DNA from: JBBQVO01 sp038211505
GTDB lineage: Bacteria; Chloroflexota; Dehalococcoidia; DSTF01; JACRBR01
Direction of reading: 5' to 3'
Length of the DNA stretch: 22,300 bases
Assembly (NCBI GenBank): GCA_038211505.1
Contig: JBBQVO010000037.1
Location: 1 to 22,300 of the forward strand
In this document: positions 21,517 through 22,300 of the stretch, piece after piece
Position numbering within the stretch: position 1 is the stretch's first letter
How the letters are laid out: each line of letters opens with the position of its first letter
Notes under the pieces: model-generated
Databases searched by the model: none
The model's input: only the letters and a program-made list of their open reading frames with translations
What the model was told of the DNA's origin: nothing
Position numbers and translations under genes: made by a program

Positions 21517-22300
21517 ATGGCGATCCGCATCCTGGCACCGCATGAGGCGGCGAAGATCGCGGCTGGAGAAGTCATCGAGCGCCCCGCCTCCGTCGTCAAA
21601 GAGCTCGTCGAAAACTCACTGGACGCCGGCGCGACGCAGATCTCCGTCGAGATCCGCGACGGCGGGCTGACGCTGATCCGGGTCGCCGACAACGGCTGCG
21701 GCATCGAGCCGAACGAGCTGCGCATCGCCTTCGAGCGCCACGCCACAAGCAAGGTCGCCGGCGAAGATGATCTCTGGCGTATCGCCACGCTCGGCTTTCG
21801 CGGAGAGGCGCTGCCGAGCATCGCCGCCGCCGGCGACGTCGAACTCCTGACGCGCGTCGCCGGCAACGACGTCGGCGCCCGGCTGCGGCTGCGCGACGGC
21901 GAGATCGCCGACGAGGGAGCGGGCGCGGCGTCGCCGGGGACCGTGTTTACGGTACGACGGCTGTTCTCGTCGCAGCCGGCGCGGCTGAAGTTCGTGCGCG
22001 CGCCAGGCAGCGAATCGACGCAGGTCTCGGCCGTGATCATCCACTACGCGATGGCGTATCCGGAGGTGCGCTTCGAGCTGACGGTGGACGGCCGGACGAC
22101 GCTGCAGTCGCCGGGCAGCGGCGAGATGATCGAGGCGATCGCCGCCGTCTACGGCGCCGATGTCGCGGCAGCGGCGATTGACGTGAGCGCGCCGGCGCAG
22201 CATGAGGGCGAAATCGGCGTCCGCGGCGTCGCCGTCGAGCCGGCGGTGCATCGCGCGTCGCGCAACTACATCGGCCTGTACGTGAACCGTCGCTGGGTGA
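21517..22300 (+). CDS. mutL: DNA mismatch repair protein MutL (N-terminal part, runs off the window)
   Basis: The first 261 residues are visible and open to the window end. The GHKL ATPase motifs are complete: IAAGEVIERPASVVKELVEN with the catalytic glutamate and metal-binding asparagine, DNGCGI, RHATSK, and TLGFRGEALPSIA. PARLKF and the start of the transducer domain follow, ending in YVNRRWV, which matches the NGR region of other MutL proteins. MutL couples mismatch recognition by MutS to strand incision. Whether the C-terminal endonuclease motif is present cannot be seen. GGAGG at 21503-21507 stands nine bases before the ATG. No mutS is in view. Confidence 0.96.
   Translation, partial: MAIRILAPHEAAKIAAGEVIERPASVVKELVENSLDAGATQISVEIRDGGLTLIRVADNGCGIEPNELRIAFERHATSKVAGEDDLWRIATLGFRGEALPSIAAAGDVELLTRVAGNDVGARLRLRDGEIADEGAGAASPGTVFTVRRLFSSQPARLKFVRAPGSESTQVSAVIIHYAMAYPEVRFELTVDGRTTLQSPGSGEMIEAIAAVYGADVAAAAIDVSAPAQHEGEIGVRGVAVEPAVHRASRNYIGLYVNRRWV

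Overview
The window is a high-GC bacterial chromosome segment. The organism is most likely a Chloroflexota bacterium of the environmental Dehalococcoidia/Thermomicrobia kind. This is an inference from a Tad pilus gene set without a secretin, an adjacent ECF sigma factor and winged-helix AAA ATPase, a Tat-exported lipoprotein binding protein, and heptanucleotide repeat arrays at gene ends. No rRNA is present, so the assignment is not proven.

Left edge (1-2594): the end of an integrated element. It contains the C-terminal part of a large regulator-like protein that runs off the window, a motif-rich intergenic region, a small coupled ORF and a large serine recombinase. The recombinase's last codons lie inside the 3' half of a tRNA-Asp(GTC) gene on the opposite strand, which makes the tRNA gene the probable attachment site. 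A near-consensus promoter drives the tRNA.

Middle (2600-9950): ordinary single genes. In order they are an orphan Tat-lipoprotein solute-binding protein, a stand-alone ATP-dependent DNA ligase, a two-domain PRC-barrel protein, an Hsp20 chaperone, a small unknown protein, a WYL regulator, a DUF2961 (GH172-like) protein and an ABM-fold monooxygenase.

Tad region (9950-16300, minus strand): ECF sigma factor, then cpaB, cpaE/tadZ, cpaF/tadA, tadB and tadC, closed by a 26-bp palindromic terminator. Pilin, prepilin peptidase and secretin genes are not in the window.

Upstream of it (16400-21330): a VWA-Ig-TM-FHA-like membrane protein is followed on the same strand by three small membrane-protein genes joined by ATGA overlaps, two of them tandem duplicates. 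Divergently from the VWA gene, after a structured leader of about 450 bases, runs a winged-helix AAA+ ATPase. The right edge holds the N-terminal half of mutL.

The most unusual signals are period-7 tandem repeats directly behind three unrelated genes, one forming a large inverted repeat whose arms differ by exactly one heptamer; the recombinase/tRNA-Asp overlap; the VWA-FHA / AAA+ / duplicated membrane-protein module beside the Tad genes; and a possible structured RNA in front of the AAA+ gene.
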